Positions 1 to 9,443 are shown, counted from the first letter of the stretch. The stretch is 64,000 nt of DNA from Bacillota bacterium (GCA_015059435.1 SVAJ01000001.1:543132-607131), one strand, 5' to 3'. A program made the numbers and translations. The notes: generated by a model from the letters alone, not told the origin.

Positions 1-1
1 A

Positions 2-1144
2 TTAAAGGAAGAAATTGAAGAAAAAAATCCACCAGATATTGTGGAAACACATCAAGTAGAGGAGGGTGTTCCTAAATATTTGGAAAAAACTAACTTAGTT
101 AGTAAATATACTTTTGAAAACTTCATTGTAGGTAATAGTAATAAACTTGCTCATGCTGCTGCTTTATCAGTAGCTGAAAATCCTGGTAATATGTACAATC
201 CATTATTTATATATGGTAATAGTGGTTTAGGTAAAACCCATTTAATGCATGCTATTGGTAATTATATAAAAGATAATAGCAATAGAAGAGTCTTATATGT
301 AACAAGTGATCAATTTGTTCAAGATTTTATTGGTATTACAAAGAAAGATGATGATGGAACTAATTTTAATTATATCGACTTTTTTAAGAATAAGTATCGT
401 AATATAGACGTTTTAATTATAGATGATATTCAGTTCTTAGGTGGAGCAACAAAAACTCAGCAAGAATTTTTCCACACTTTTAACAACCTATATAATGATA
501 GTAAACAAATAATTATATCATCAGATAAATCTCCAACAGATTTAAAACTATTAGAGGATAGACTTAGAACGAGATTTACTTGGGGGCTTACAGTTAATAT
601 TTATCCACCGGAATTTGAATTAAAAAAAGAAATATTAAAGAAAAAAATTATAGCAGGTGACTTTGAAGAGGATATACCTGATGATGTAATTGAATATATT
701 GCATCTAATATAGGTACTGATGTAAGGCAATTAGAAGGTTCTATAACTCGACTAATTGCTTATTCAGCAACCTGGGGTGGAAAAAAGATTGATTTAGAAC
801 TAGCTATTGAAGCTTTACCTGACTTTATTAGTAAAGGTATGGGAGAAAAGAATGATGTTAATCGTATACAAAAGATTGTATCAGAATATTTTCAAATATC
901 TGTTGAAGATATAAGAAGTAAGAAGAGAAGTTCTAATATTTCTTTTCCTAGACAGATTGCAATGTACTTGTGTAGAACTATGACCAGTGAATCTTTTCCT
1001 AAAATAGGAACAGAATTTGGGGGAAAAGATCATACTACAGTAATGCATTCTGTTGAAAAGATAGAAAAAGAAATAAAAGTTAATAAAGATTTAGCAAATA
1101 TCATTGAAAAACTTAAGAAAGATATTGGATATGTGCAAAAATAA
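2..1144 (+). CDS. dnaA: Chromosomal replication initiator DnaA (5' end outside window)
   Basis: AAA+ ATPase that binds DnaA boxes at oriC and opens the duplex. The reading frame is open from base 2, so the N-terminal domain I and part of the linker lie before the window; the GTG at 41 is internal, not a start. Visible parts are the Walker A motif GNSGLGKTH, Walker B DVLIIDDIQFL, and the C-terminal DNA-binding domain IV with the signature GGKDHTTVMHS. The gene is followed by a 126-bp AT-rich gap with DnaA-box-like sites and then dnaN, the classical origin arrangement. Confidence 0.98.
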   Translation, partial: LKEEIEEKNPPDIVETHQVEEGVPKYLEKTNLVSKYTFENFIVGNSNKLAHAAALSVAENPGNMYNPLFIYGNSGLGKTHLMHAIGNYIKDNSNRRVLYVTSDQFVQDFIGITKKDDDGTNFNYIDFFKNKYRNIDVLIIDDIQFLGGATKTQQEFFHTFNNLYNDSKQIIISSDKSPTDLKLLEDRLRTRFTWGLTVNIYPPEFELKKEILKKKIIAGDFEEDIPDDVIEYIASNIGTDVRQLEGSITRLIAYSATWGGKKIDLELAIEALPDFISKGMGEKNDVNRIQKIVSEYFQISVEDIRSKKRSSNISFPRQIAMYLCRTMTSESFPKIGTEFGGKDHTTVMHSVEKIEKEIKVNKDLANIIEKLKKDIGYVQK

Positions 1145-1270
1145 AAGTTATCAACTGTTTTTCCACAAGATAAAATTTGCTAAAATCTTTAATATATATG
1201 GAAAAAATGAGGTTTTAAACTTTTTCCACAGTAATAATATAAATAAATTTAAGAAAGAAGGAATAAATAT
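1145..1270. other. Candidate oriC segment (dnaA-dnaN intergenic region)
   Basis: This AT-rich gap holds two copies of TTTTCCACA (1159-1167 and 1222-1230), each one mismatch from the consensus DnaA box TTATCCACA. Runs of A/T lie between them, and the TAATAATA stretch following the second box could be a DnaA-trio-like unwinding element. In Bacillota the origin usually occupies the gaps flanking dnaA; the upstream gap is outside the window, so this may be only the unwinding half. Inferred from position and boxes. Confidence 0.55.
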
Positions 1271-2395
1271 ATGAAATTAACAATTAAAAGAGAATTATTA
1301 TTAGAGGCTTTAAATAAAGTATCAAAGGCTATATCTACTAAAAACTTAATACCTGTTTTAGCAGGAGTAAAATTTGAATTAAAGAAAAAGAAATTGATAT
1401 TAACAGCTAGTGATAATGATATTACTATTCAAACTGTTATAGATTCTACTAATGAAGAAGATTTTAAAATTGAAAGAGAAGGTAGTATTATTATTCAAGG
1501 TAAATATATTTTAGATATTGTAAGAAAATTACAAGATAAATATATTAATATTGAAGTTGTTGATGAATTAAAAATTTTAATTTACACAGAAAACAGTGAA
1601 TTTAATTTAAATGGTATTAGTGAAAGTGAATATCCTAATATAGGATTAGAAGAAAGTAAGAAAAAAGTGGTTATTAAATCAGATTTATTTAAGAAAATAG
1701 TTAATCAAACTGCTTTTGCTACATCTAATGAAGAAACAAAACCTGTATTAACTGGTATTAATTTTAATATAGTAGGTAATATATTAGAATGTAATTCAAC
1801 TGATTCTTATAGATTAGCAAGAAAAGTTATTACATTAGAAAAAGAAAGTGAAGAGAACTATAATATTGTTATTCCTAGTCATAATATTGTTGAATTTTCT
1901 AGAATTATTGGTGATGATGAAGAGGTAGAATTACATATATTCAATAATAAAATATTATTTAAGACAGGAAATTTAAAATTTGAATCACGTTTAATAAATG
2001 GTACTTATCCTAATACATCTAATTTACTTCCTGACGATTCTTTCTTAGTTGTTAGTACTAATTTAAATGATTTTTATAATGTAATAGATCGTGTTAGTAT
2101 TTTAACTAGTGATAAAGAAAAAAATATAGTTACATTAGAAACTCAAGGTAATACTTTAATTCTTAAGAGTTCTTCAGTAGAAGTAGGTAGAGTAGAAGAA
2201 AAAATGAGTATTACTAAGAATAATAGTGAAGATATAAAAATATCATTTAGTGCTAAATATATGATGGAAGCTTTAAAAAGTTTTTCAACAGAAACTGTGG
2301 ATATTCATTTTGTAGGAGAAATTAAACCTATATTAATAAAATCTAGTGAAGATGAAACATTAACTCAATTAGTTTTACCAATAAGAACTTATTAA
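1271..2395 (+). CDS. dnaN: DNA polymerase III beta sliding clamp
   Basis: Ring-shaped processivity clamp that tethers DNA polymerase III and many repair proteins to DNA. The 374-residue length matches the family, and the N-terminus MKLTIKRELLLEALNKVSKAIS and the C-terminal LPIRTY, which forms the partner-binding pocket edge, are typical. It starts at ATG 1271 behind a purine-rich AAGAAGG ribosome site. It follows dnaA as in most Bacillota and ends in a strong intrinsic terminator that overlaps its stop codon. Confidence 0.98.
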   Translation: MKLTIKRELLLEALNKVSKAISTKNLIPVLAGVKFELKKKKLILTASDNDITIQTVIDSTNEEDFKIEREGSIIIQGKYILDIVRKLQDKYINIEVVDELKILIYTENSEFNLNGISESEYPNIGLEESKKKVVIKSDLFKKIVNQTAFATSNEETKPVLTGINFNIVGNILECNSTDSYRLARKVITLEKESEENYNIVIPSHNIVEFSRIIGDDEEVELHIFNNKILFKTGNLKFESRLINGTYPNTSNLLPDDSFLVVSTNLNDFYNVIDRVSILTSDKEKNIVTLETQGNTLILKSSSVEVGRVEEKMSITKNNSEDIKISFSAKYMMEALKSFSTETVDIHFVGEIKPILIKSSEDETLTQLVLPIRTY

Positions 2396-2412
2396 AAGTT
2401 CTTATTTTTTTT
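2381..2412 (+). terminator. Intrinsic terminator of dnaN
   Basis: A 10-bp stem (ATAAGAACTT / AAGTTCTTAT) with a 5-nt loop containing the stop codon is followed by a run of eight T. Confidence 0.85.
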
Positions 2413-2450
2413 AGAATTTTTAATTTTTTTGCTAATAATATATATGAAAG

Positions 2451-2514
2451 ACAAAATTCAACAAATTTTGATAAATAATTTTGTTATTTTATTGTCGAAA
2501 ACAAATATGTTTTC
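2451..2514. promoter_or_regulatory. Inverted repeats upstream of the comK-like gene
   Basis: Two dyads sit between the dnaN terminator and the comK-like start: CAAAATT/AATTTTG (2452-2458 and 2464-2470) and GAAAACAAATATGTTTTC (2497-2514). Both have AAAA...TTTT half-sites like ComK boxes, but their spacers are 8-9 nt, not the canonical 5. They could be autoregulatory sites; this is inference. Confidence 0.35.
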
Positions 2515-2529
2515 TGAAGGGGGATTTAT

Positions 2530-2979
2530 ATGAATTATGAAATTAGTAAAGGTACTTTAGCAATAGTACCAAATGGGGAAGAAACTAGTCTAGTTTATGA
2601 AGATGAGAATAGGTATTATATTAAAGAAAAACCATTTAAAATAATGGAGGAAAGTTGTAAATATTTTGGTAGTAGTTATGATGGTAGAAAGGAAAGTGCT
2701 AAATCTATTTTGGGTGCTGAGTATAAGGTTCCTATAATTGTTGAGGATAGTGAAAATATAGTTTTATTTCCAACTACTTCACCTAGATCTAGTGAATGTG
2801 CATGGATTTCGTTAAGAAATATTAAAAGTATAGAAAAAATAGATGCAGGTACTACTAAAATAGTGTTTAATAATGATAAAAATGTTATAATTCCTATTTC
2901 TTATAGGTCTATAGAAAATCAAATTTCAAGGGCTTCTAGACTAGAATTAATCATGAATCGTAGAAAAATCAAAAAATAG
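2530..2979 (+). CDS. comK: ComK-family competence transcription factor-like protein
   Basis: In Bacillus ComK is the master activator of DNA-uptake genes and its own promoter. The 149-residue product carries the family's hallmark core: a KPFKIMEESCKYFGSSY-GR segment near residues 37-58, then IVLFPTTSP, CAWIS, and IPISYRSIENQ. It is shorter than B. subtilis ComK (about 190), lacking the C-terminal tail that carries the MecA/ClpC degradation signal there. It starts at ATG 2530 behind GAAGGGGG. Lying between dnaN and recF, where the S4-domain gene yaaA normally sits, is unusual. Confidence 0.85.
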   Translation: MNYEISKGTLAIVPNGEETSLVYEDENRYYIKEKPFKIMEESCKYFGSSYDGRKESAKSILGAEYKVPIIVEDSENIVLFPTTSPRSSECAWISLRNIKSIEKIDAGTTKIVFNNDKNVIIPISYRSIENQISRASRLELIMNRRKIKK

Positions 2980-2998
2980 TTGCTAAAACTATTTTTTT
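2972..2998 (+). terminator. Intrinsic terminator of the comK-like gene
   Basis: AAATAGTT and AACTATTT pair around a GCTA-centred loop, followed by a T run; the stop codon lies in the 5' arm. Confidence 0.75.
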
Positions 2999-3073
2999 AG
3001 TGCTTTATTTCGCTTTATATGATATAATATTAATGTATGTATAGGAATACCACAATAGGGGATAGGTGATTAT

Positions 3074-3100
3074 ATGGGTCTTATTTTACGTTCTGATTGA
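3074..3100 (+). CDS. Eight-codon leader ORF coupled to recF
   Basis: ATG at 3074 encodes MGLILRSD and ends at TGA 3098-3100, overlapping the TTG start of recF (3097). It has a good ribosome site (GATAGGTGAT), while recF has no recognisable one of its own. That arrangement suggests translational coupling: ribosomes ending here would restart on recF. It could be a relic of a lost upstream gene. No function is known for the peptide. Confidence 0.45.
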   Translation: MGLILRSD

Positions 3101-4206
3101 AAATTACTAAAATAAATTTAATAAATTTCAGAAATTATGACTCTGTTTCATTAAAACTTGGTGAAAATATGAATATATTCATTGGTGATAATGCGCAGGG
3201 TAAGACTAATATCTTAGAATCAATAGTTATACTTGCCTTAACAAAAACACATAGAGTAGGTGTTAGTCCTAATATTATAAAATTTAATAAAAAGAAAGCT
3301 AAAATAAGTGGTGTAGTAAGAAAGGATAAGATAATTACTAAATTAGGAGTTGAAATAACAGAAGATAAAAAAATACAGCAGGTAAATAATAAAGAAATAA
3401 GAAAAGTTTCTGATTATATATCAAACTTAAATGTAATAGTTTTTACTCCGGATGATTTAGATATAATAAAAGGATCACCTAATATACGAAGAAATTTACT
3501 TAATATTGAGCTTTCACAAATGTCTAAAATTTATTTAAATACATACAATGAATATAATAAACTTTTAAAAACTAGAAATGAATATTTAAAAATATTGTTT
3601 AATAATTCAATTGCTGATGTTAATTATTTGGATATAATTACAGATAAATTAATAGAAAAAGCTATTATTATTTATCAGAAAAGAAAAGAATTTATAGATA
3701 TGATTAATGATAGTATAGATAATTATTATAAAGAAATTTCAAATGATAGTGGTTTAAGAGTTGAATATGTTCCAAATATTGATATTGATGATTATGAATA
3801 TGAAAATTTAAGAAAAAAATTGAAACATACTTATAAAAAAAAATATAAGAAAGAATTAAATTATGGTATGACTTTGTATGGTCCACATAGAGATGATTTT
3901 AATTTTATATTAAATGCTAATAATTTAAAGTTTTTTGGATCTCAGGGACAACAAAAGGTTGCTATTTTAGCATATAAATTATCTGAAATACCAATATTTA
4001 AAAATATGTGTAATACATCTCCAATTTTACTTTTAGATGATATTTTTAGTGAATTAGATGTAAAAAAGAGAAATAAGTTATTAAAATTAGTTAGTAATGA
4101 TTTACAAAGTATTATTACTACTACTGATTTGAGAAGTATTAATAAGAAATATTTAGAAGATGCTTATATATACACAGTTAAAAATGGAAACATAGAAAGA
4201 AAGTAG
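3097..4206 (+). CDS. recF: DNA replication and repair protein RecF
   Basis: SMC-like ATPase that helps load RecA at single-strand gaps. It has 369 residues, the usual length. The N-terminus MKITKINLINFRNYDSV is diagnostic, with Walker A GDNAQGKTN near residue 31, an ABC signature-like GSQGQQKV, and Walker B ILLLDDIFSELD near the C-terminus. The start is a TTG at 3097 overlapping the stop of a tiny leader ORF. gyrB follows 9 bp later, so the two are co-transcribed. Confidence 0.95.
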   Translation: MKITKINLINFRNYDSVSLKLGENMNIFIGDNAQGKTNILESIVILALTKTHRVGVSPNIIKFNKKKAKISGVVRKDKIITKLGVEITEDKKIQQVNNKEIRKVSDYISNLNVIVFTPDDLDIIKGSPNIRRNLLNIELSQMSKIYLNTYNEYNKLLKTRNEYLKILFNNSIADVNYLDIITDKLIEKAIIIYQKRKEFIDMINDSIDNYYKEISNDSGLRVEYVPNIDIDDYEYENLRKKLKHTYKKKYKKELNYGMTLYGPHRDDFNFILNANNLKFFGSQGQQKVAILAYKLSEIPIFKNMCNTSPILLLDDIFSELDVKKRNKLLKLVSNDLQSIITTTDLRSINKKYLEDAYIYTVKNGNIERK

Positions 4207-4215
4207 GTAATAGTT

Positions 4216-6150
4216 ATGAATGAAGAAAAAGTGGAAAAAAATTATGATTCATCTGCCATTCAAGTATTGGAAGGTTTAGAAGCTGTAAGAAAAAGACCAG
4301 GTATGTATATTGGTACTACTGATGTTAAAGGGTTACACCATTTAGTATGGGAAATTGTGGATAATGCTATTGATGAAGCTTTAGCTGGTTATTGTAAAAA
4401 TATTGAAGTTGTTATTAATAAAGATAATAGTATTACTGTTAAGGATGATGGTCGTGGTATACCAGTAGAAGTTCATCCTAAAACAGGTAAAAGTACTGTG
4501 GAAACTGTTTATACAGTATTACATGCAGGTGGTAAATTTGGTGGAGGAGGATATAAAGTATCTGGTGGACTTCACGGAGTTGGTGCCAGTGTTGTTAATG
4601 CATTGTCAAAATGGGTAGAAGTTAAGGTATATAAAGATTCAAAAGTTAATTATATACGTTTTGAAAATGGGGGACATACTGTTGAACCACTAAAAGTAAT
4701 CGGTGATTGTGAGCCAAATAGAACAGGTACTTATGTTACATTTAAACCAGATCCAGAAATTTTTGATACTGATATATATGATTATAATATTTTAATGGTT
4801 AGAATTAGAGAATTGGCTTTCTTAAATAAAGGATTACGCTTAACTTTAAGAGATGATAGAGATGAAAAAGATACTACAGGTGAAACATTCTTATATGAAG
4901 GTGGTATTTCTGAATATGTTAAGTTTATTAATGAAGGAAAAACTCCTATTCACGAAGATATTATTCACTTAGAAGGTGAAGAAAATGATGTTATGTTTGA
5001 AGTAGCATTACAATATAATACAGGATATAATTCTAATATTTATTCTTTTGTTAATAACATTAATACACATGATGGTGGTACTCATGAAGAAGGTGTTAAG
5101 AGAGCTTTAACTAGAGTTATCAACAATTATGCTAGAAAAACAAACATGTTAAAAGAAAAAGATGAATCTTTAACTGGTGATGATGTTAAAGAAGGAATTA
5201 CTATGATTGTTTCTTGTAAACATCCTAATCCTCAATTTGAAGGTCAAACAAAGGGTAGACTTGGAAATTCTGAGGTTAGAAAGCTTGCAGATAATGTGTT
5301 TGCTGCTGGTTTTGAAAAGTTTTTACTAGAAAATCCTGATGAAGCAAAACTTATTGTAGAAAAAGGAATGCTTGCATGTCGTGTTAGAAATGCTGCTAAA
5401 AAAGCTCGTGAAATTACAAGAAAAAGTGATTTAGCTATTAGTAATTTTTATGGTAAATTATCAGATTGTAAGAGTAAAGATCCTAAAGTTTCTGAAATAT
5501 TCATAGTCGAAGGAGATTCTGCTGGTGGATCTGCTAAAAAGGGTAGAGATTCTATGACTCAAGCAATCTTACCACTACGTGGAAAAATATTAAATGTTGA
5601 AAAAAATAGACTTGATAGAGCTCTAGGAAATGAAGAAATTAGAACAATAATAACTGCTTTCGGTACTGGTATTGGTGATGAATTTAATTTAGATAAACTT
5701 AGATATGACAAAATTATAATAATGACCGATGCCGACGTTGATGGTTCTCATATCAGAGTTTTATTACTTACATTATTCTATAGATTCTTTAAACCGATTG
5801 TTGAAGCAGGTCATGTATATGCTGCACAACCACCTTTATATAGAATAATGCATGGTAAAGTTAGAAAATATGTATTAAATGATGATGAATTAAATGATTA
5901 TTTAAATTCATTACCAGAAAATGTTAGAGATCGTGCTGAAATTGCTCGTATGAAAGGTTTAGGAGAAATGGATGCAGAGGAATTAAATGAGACAACAATG
6001 GATATAGAACAAAGAACTTTAAGAAAAATTACAGTGGATGATTGTATGGCTGCTGATGCAATATTTGAAAAACTTATGGGTGAGGAAGTAGAACCTAGAA
6101 GAAAATTTATTGAAGAAAATGCTCAGTATGTACAAAATCTTGATATTTAG
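4216..6150 (+). CDS. gyrB: DNA gyrase subunit B
   Basis: ATPase subunit of the type II topoisomerase that introduces negative supercoils; partner of GyrA just downstream. At 644 residues it is the standard Gram-positive length. It contains the GHKL ATP-binding motifs [13 protein letters not shown] and DDGRGIPVE, the [14 protein letters not shown] loop, the Toprim segment [17 protein letters not shown] with [11 protein letters not shown], and the metal-binding [11 protein letters not shown]. The start ATG 4216 is close behind recF; a short gap and AGGAGGG lead into gyrA. Confidence 0.98.
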   Translation: MNEEKVEKNYDSSAIQVLEGLEAVRKRPGMYIGTTDVKGLHHLVWEIVDNAIDEALAGYCKNIEVVINKDNSITVKDDGRGIPVEVHPKTGKSTVETVYTVLHAGGKFGGGGYKVSGGLHGVGASVVNALSKWVEVKVYKDSKVNYIRFENGGHTVEPLKVIGDCEPNRTGTYVTFKPDPEIFDTDIYDYNILMVRIRELAFLNKGLRLTLRDDRDEKDTTGETFLYEGGISEYVKFINEGKTPIHEDIIHLEGEENDVMFEVALQYNTGYNSNIYSFVNNINTHDGGTHEEGVKRALTRVINNYARKTNMLKEKDESLTGDDVKEGITMIVSCKHPNPQFEGQTKGRLGNSEVRKLADNVFAAGFEKFLLENPDEAKLIVEKGMLACRVRNAAKKAREITRKSDLAISNFYGKLSDCKSKDPKVSEIFIVEGDSAGGSAKKGRDSMTQAILPLRGKILNVEKNRLDRALGNEEIRTIITAFGTGIGDEFNLDKLRYDKIIIMTDADVDGSHIRVLLLTLFYRFFKPIVEAGHVYAAQPPLYRIMHGKVRKYVLNDDELNDYLNSLPENVRDRAEIARMKGLGEMDAEELNETTMDIEQRTLRKITVDDCMAADAIFEKLMGEEVEPRRKFIEENAQYVQNLDI

Positions 6151-6161
6151 GAGGGTAAAGT

Positions 6162-8693
6162 ATGGAAAATGAAAATAATGAAAAAATAGAAGAAAAAAAT
6201 TCAGAATATGGACAAGCTTTTCACGAAAGAGATAGTTTATCTGAAAATAACATTGTAAAAGAAGTAAAAGATTCATTTCTTGAGTATGCTGTAAGTGTTA
6301 TTACTTCTCGTGCTTTACCTGACTTGAGAGACGGTTTAAAGCCTGTTCACAGACGTATTTTATGGAGTATGTATAAATCTGGGTATACTCCAGATAAACC
6401 GCACAGAAAGAGTGCTAAAACAGTTGGAGAAGTTATGGGTAATTACCATCCACATGGTGATTCTTCAATTTATGAAGCTATGGTTAGAATGGCACAAGAC
6501 TTTAATCAACGTTATTTATTAATTGACGGACATGGTAACTTTGGTAATATTGAAGGAGATGGCGCAGCAGCAATGCGTTATACTGAATCGAGATTATCAA
6601 AAATATCTCTTGAATTACTAAGAGATATTGGTAAAGATACTATTGAAATGGGTAAAAACTTTGATGAGTCTTTAGATGAACCTGCAGTTTTACCAAGTAG
6701 ATTTCCAAATATATTGGTTAATGGTACTATGGGAATTGCCGTTGGTATGGCTACTAATATTCCACCACATAATTTAGGTGAAGTAATTGATGGTTGTGTT
6801 GCATATATTGATAATCCTGAAATTGATACATATGGATTGATGGAATATATAAAGGGCCCTGATTTTCCTACAGGTGGTGTTATTTTAGGAAATAGTGGTA
6901 TTGCTAAAGCTTATGAAACTGGTAAGGGTAGTATCACAATTCGAAGTAGAGCTCAAATAGAAGAAGTTGGTAATCATAGTAATATTGTTATTACTGAAGT
7001 ACCTTATGGTGTCAATACTTTAGATTTAAAAAATAAAGTTGCGGAACTTGTACATAATAAGGTTATTGATGGTATATCTGATTATCATACTGATTTAAAA
7101 GATGGTGTTAAAATAACTATTACATTAAAACAATCAGCAAATCCGCAAGTTGTTTTAAATAATTTATATAAACATACTAATTTCCAAATTAGTTATGGTA
7201 TTAATTTAATGATGATTGATAATAAAACACCTAAAATATTAGGATTAAAAGATATTATTTCTAAATATATTGATCATCAAAAAGAAGTTATTATAAGAAG
7301 AACTCGTTTTGATTTAAATAAAGCAGAAAAAAGAGTTCATATTTTAGAAGGTTATACTATAGCTTTAAATAATCTTGATGAAGTTATTAAAATTATTAGA
7401 AATGCTATGAGTGATGTTGAAGCAAAAGAAAAATTAATTGCTAAATTTAGTTTTTCTGAAGTTCAAGCTGATAGTATATTGGAATTAAAATTACGTAGAT
7501 TAACAGGATTAGAAAGATCTAAAATTGAATCTGAACTTGCTGATTTACTTAAATTGATTGAAGATTTAAAAGCAATTTTAGCAGATGAACAAAGAGTATT
7601 AGATATAATCAAGACAGAATTACTTGAAATTAAGAATAAATATGGTGATGAAAGAAGAACTTCTATTGATATGACTGCAATTGATTATATTGAAGATGAA
7701 TCTTTAATACCTGTTGAAGATATTATTGTTACATTAACAAATAAAGGTTATGTTAAACGTTTAAAATCTGATACTTATAAAACTCAAAATAGAGGCGGTG
7801 TTGGTATTAAAGGAATGTCTACTAATGAAGAAGATTTTGTAGAACATTTAATATCAATGAAAACACATGATTATATACTATTCTTCTCAAATAAGGGTAG
7901 AGTATATAGAATGAAAGGGTATGAGATTCCTGAATTTAGTAGACAATCTAAAGGTTTACCAATAATCAACTTATTACCATTAGAAAAAGATGAGAACATT
8001 AGTTCGATAGTAGAATTAAATGCTGAAGAAGATATTAAGAAGTATTTAGTATTTGTTACAAAGAATGGTTTAATCAAGAGAACAGATCTACAAGAATTTG
8101 ATAATATTAGAAAGAGTGGAAAAATAGCTATTAGTTTAAAGGAAAATGATGAACTTATTAGTGTTAGAAGTACAACAGGTAATGATGAAATAGCTATAGG
8201 CGCAAATAATGGTAGAATGGTAAGATTCAATGAATCAGAAGTTCGTGTTATGGGACGCAGTGCATCTGGTGTTAAAGGTATAGATTTAGAACCTGTGGAT
8301 AAAGTAATCGGAGCAGAGGTTGTAATGCCTGGTCAATATGTGTTAATAGTTACTGAAAATGGATATGGAAAGCAAACAGTAATAGATGAATATCGATTAA
8401 CTCATAGAGGTAGCAAGGGTGTTAAAGCTTTAAATATTACTGAAAAGAATGGTATGATGGCATCATTAACATGTGTAAATCCAAACGAAGAACATGATGT
8501 AATGATAATTACCGATAGTGGAATAATTATTAAGATGCCATTAGAACAAATTTCAGTATTAAAGAGAGCTACACAGGGTGTTAGATTAATTAATTTAAAA
8601 GATGATCAAAAAGTATCTACGGTTGCTGTGATAATGAAAGAAACAGAAGAAGAACCTGTGGATAAAAAAGACACAAAAGAAGAGACTGAGTAA
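6162..8693 (+). CDS. gyrA: DNA gyrase subunit A
   Basis: DNA breakage-reunion subunit of gyrase, acting with GyrB. In its 843 residues the catalytic region shows [18 protein letters not shown], the quinolone-pocket segment [17 protein letters not shown] (Ser at the usual resistance position), and the active tyrosine in [12 protein letters not shown]. The C-terminal beta-pinwheel carries the GyrA box as [10 protein letters not shown], which identifies gyrase rather than topoisomerase IV, together with the operon partner. It has a short acidic/lysine-rich tail and ends in an intrinsic terminator. Confidence 0.98.
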   Translation: MENENNEKIEEKNSEYGQAFHERDSLSENNIVKEVKDSFLEYAVSVITSRALPDLRDGLKPVHRRILWSMYKSGYTPDKPHRKSAKTVGEVMGNYHPHGDSSIYEAMVRMAQDFNQRYLLIDGHGNFGNIEGDGAAAMRYTESRLSKISLELLRDIGKDTIEMGKNFDESLDEPAVLPSRFPNILVNGTMGIAVGMATNIPPHNLGEVIDGCVAYIDNPEIDTYGLMEYIKGPDFPTGGVILGNSGIAKAYETGKGSITIRSRAQIEEVGNHSNIVITEVPYGVNTLDLKNKVAELVHNKVIDGISDYHTDLKDGVKITITLKQSANPQVVLNNLYKHTNFQISYGINLMMIDNKTPKILGLKDIISKYIDHQKEVIIRRTRFDLNKAEKRVHILEGYTIALNNLDEVIKIIRNAMSDVEAKEKLIAKFSFSEVQADSILELKLRRLTGLERSKIESELADLLKLIEDLKAILADEQRVLDIIKTELLEIKNKYGDERRTSIDMTAIDYIEDESLIPVEDIIVTLTNKGYVKRLKSDTYKTQNRGGVGIKGMSTNEEDFVEHLISMKTHDYILFFSNKGRVYRMKGYEIPEFSRQSKGLPIINLLPLEKDENISSIVELNAEEDIKKYLVFVTKNGLIKRTDLQEFDNIRKSGKIAISLKENDELISVRSTTGNDEIAIGANNGRMVRFNESEVRVMGRSASGVKGIDLEPVDKVIGAEVVMPGQYVLIVTENGYGKQTVIDEYRLTHRGSKGVKALNITEKNGMMASLTCVNPNEEHDVMIITDSGIIIKMPLEQISVLKRATQGVRLINLKDDQKVSTVAVIMKETEEEPVDKKDTKEETE

Positions 8694-8706
8694 AAGTCTC
8701 TTTTTT
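8681..8706 (+). terminator. Intrinsic terminator of gyrB-gyrA
   Basis: AGAGACT and AGTCTCT pair around a loop containing the gyrA stop codon, followed by a T run. Confidence 0.8.
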
Positions 8707-8917
8707 ATTATAAAAAGAAAAAGATGTAAATAAATGAAAACGGAGATAAGAAATATTATTATATATAGATTTATAATGTACCTATGTGGATAAAATAATT
8801 ATATTGAACGCATAGACATATATTTTGTGTGAATTAGAGATAAAATAATTTTCGTAAAATAATTGAAATTTAGTAGATATATTAATATGTGTATTTCATA
8901 TGTGGCGTATATAAAAA

Positions 8918-8932
8918 TATTTCCGGGAAATA
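8918..8932. promoter_or_regulatory. Noc-type site 1 (one base short)
   Basis: TATTTCCGGGAAATA, the 16-bp consensus minus one central C. Confidence 0.65.
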
Positions 8933-8960
8933 ATTATATGTAGTAGAATACATAAGTATA

Positions 8961-8976
8961 TGTTTCACGTGAAACA
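8961..8976. promoter_or_regulatory. parS site 1
   Basis: TGTTTCACGTGAAACA, a perfect 16-bp palindrome identical to the classical parS sequence bound by ParB/Spo0J. Confidence 0.95.
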
Positions 8977-8985
8977 TGAATAAAA

Positions 8986-9001
8986 TATTTCCCGGGAAAT
9001 A
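8986..9001. promoter_or_regulatory. Noc-type site 2 (perfect)
   Basis: TATTTCCCGGGAAATA, a perfect palindrome equal to the B. subtilis Noc-binding consensus. Confidence 0.8.
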
Positions 9002-9030
9002 ATTATATGAAGGTAGAATACATAAGTATA

Positions 9031-9046
9031 TGTTCCACGTGAAACA
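9031..9046. promoter_or_regulatory. parS site 2
   Basis: TGTTCCACGTGAAACA, which fits the parS consensus with its one degenerate position. Confidence 0.95.
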
Positions 9047-9055
9047 TGAACAGAA

Positions 9056-9071
9056 TATTTCCTGGGAAATA
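9056..9071. promoter_or_regulatory. Noc-type site 3
   Basis: TATTTCCTGGGAAATA, one mismatch from the consensus. Confidence 0.7.
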
Positions 9072-9100
9072 ATTATATGTAGATAGAATACATAAATATA

Positions 9101-9116
9101 TGTTCCACGTGAAATA
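9101..9116. promoter_or_regulatory. parS site 3 (one change)
   Basis: TGTTCCACGTGAAATA, which differs from consensus at the penultimate base. Confidence 0.8.
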
Positions 9117-9125
9117 TGAACAAAA

Positions 9126-9140
9126 TATTTCCGGGAAATA
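9126..9140. promoter_or_regulatory. Noc-type site 4 (one base short)
   Basis: TATTTCCGGGAAATA, with the same single-base shortening as site 1. Confidence 0.65.
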
Positions 9141-9169
9141 ATTATGAATAGGTAGAATGTATAAGTATA

Positions 9170-9185
9170 TGTTTCACGTGAAACA
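9170..9185. promoter_or_regulatory. parS site 4
   Basis: TGTTTCACGTGAAACA, a perfect classical parS palindrome. Confidence 0.95.
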
Positions 9186-9194
9186 TGAATAGAA

Positions 9195-9210
9195 TATTTC
9201 CCGGGAAATA
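9195..9210. promoter_or_regulatory. Noc-type site 5 (perfect)
   Basis: TATTTCCCGGGAAATA, a second perfect copy. Confidence 0.8.
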
Positions 9211-9239
9211 ATTATGAATAGGTAGAATGTATAAGTATA

Positions 9240-9255
9240 TGTTCCACGTGGAACA
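9240..9255. promoter_or_regulatory. parS site 5
   Basis: TGTTCCACGTGGAACA, a perfect palindrome carrying the C/G variant in both halves. Confidence 0.92.
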
Positions 9256-9264
9256 TGAATAGAA

Positions 9265-9280
9265 TATTTTCTGGGAAATA
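9265..9280. promoter_or_regulatory. Noc-type site 6 (degenerate)
   Basis: TATTTTCTGGGAAATA, two mismatches from consensus but exactly in phase with the array. Confidence 0.55.
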
Positions 9281-9367
9281 ATATCAATTGGTTATATATG
9301 TTTACTTATTTCGGATTGAATATAAACAAATATATTTACAAACATATAAAAATATAATAGAATATAT

Positions 9368-9443
9368 ACGTGCAATAAAAGTGTTGGAACTAGGTCAGGA
9401 TCGGAAGATAGCAGCCTTAACAATTAACTTTTATGTGCACTTT
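9368..9443 (+). ncRNA. ffs: Signal recognition particle RNA, small bacterial type
   Basis: The conserved domain IV is present: AGGTCAGG at 9392-9399, CGGAAG at 9402-9407 (tetraloop region) and AGCAGCC at 9410-9416. Outer arms GTGCA-ATAAAAGT and ACTTTTATGTGCAC pair to form the closing helix, giving about 75 nt. It scaffolds Ffh for membrane targeting. Its place before tadA and dnaX resembles the scr-dnaX order in Bacillus. An open frame crosses it from a TTG at 9288 but is not coding there. Confidence 0.92.

Larger units (their letters stand above)
8821..9282. repeat. Tandem ~70-bp repeat array of alternating parS and Noc-type sites
   Basis: A gene-free stretch between gyrA and the SRP RNA holds units repeating every 69-71 bp. 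Each unit has a parS palindrome, exactly 9 bp of TGAAYARAA-type spacer, a second palindrome matching the Noc-binding consensus TATTTCCCGGGAAATA, then a conserved AATTAT...TAGAAT...ATAA-TATA linker. Five parS and six Noc-type sites are well preserved; two further units at about 8821 and 8892 are eroded (10/16 and about 9/16 parS matches at the expected phase). Known biology: ParB loads at parS for origin segregation, and Noc at its sites for nucleoid occlusion. Neither protein gene is in the window. Confidence 0.9.

Noticed and set aside
8821-9282. Repeat array considered as a CRISPR or plasmid iteron set
   Set aside because: Units are contiguous with no variable spacers, and the palindromes match parS and Noc sites.
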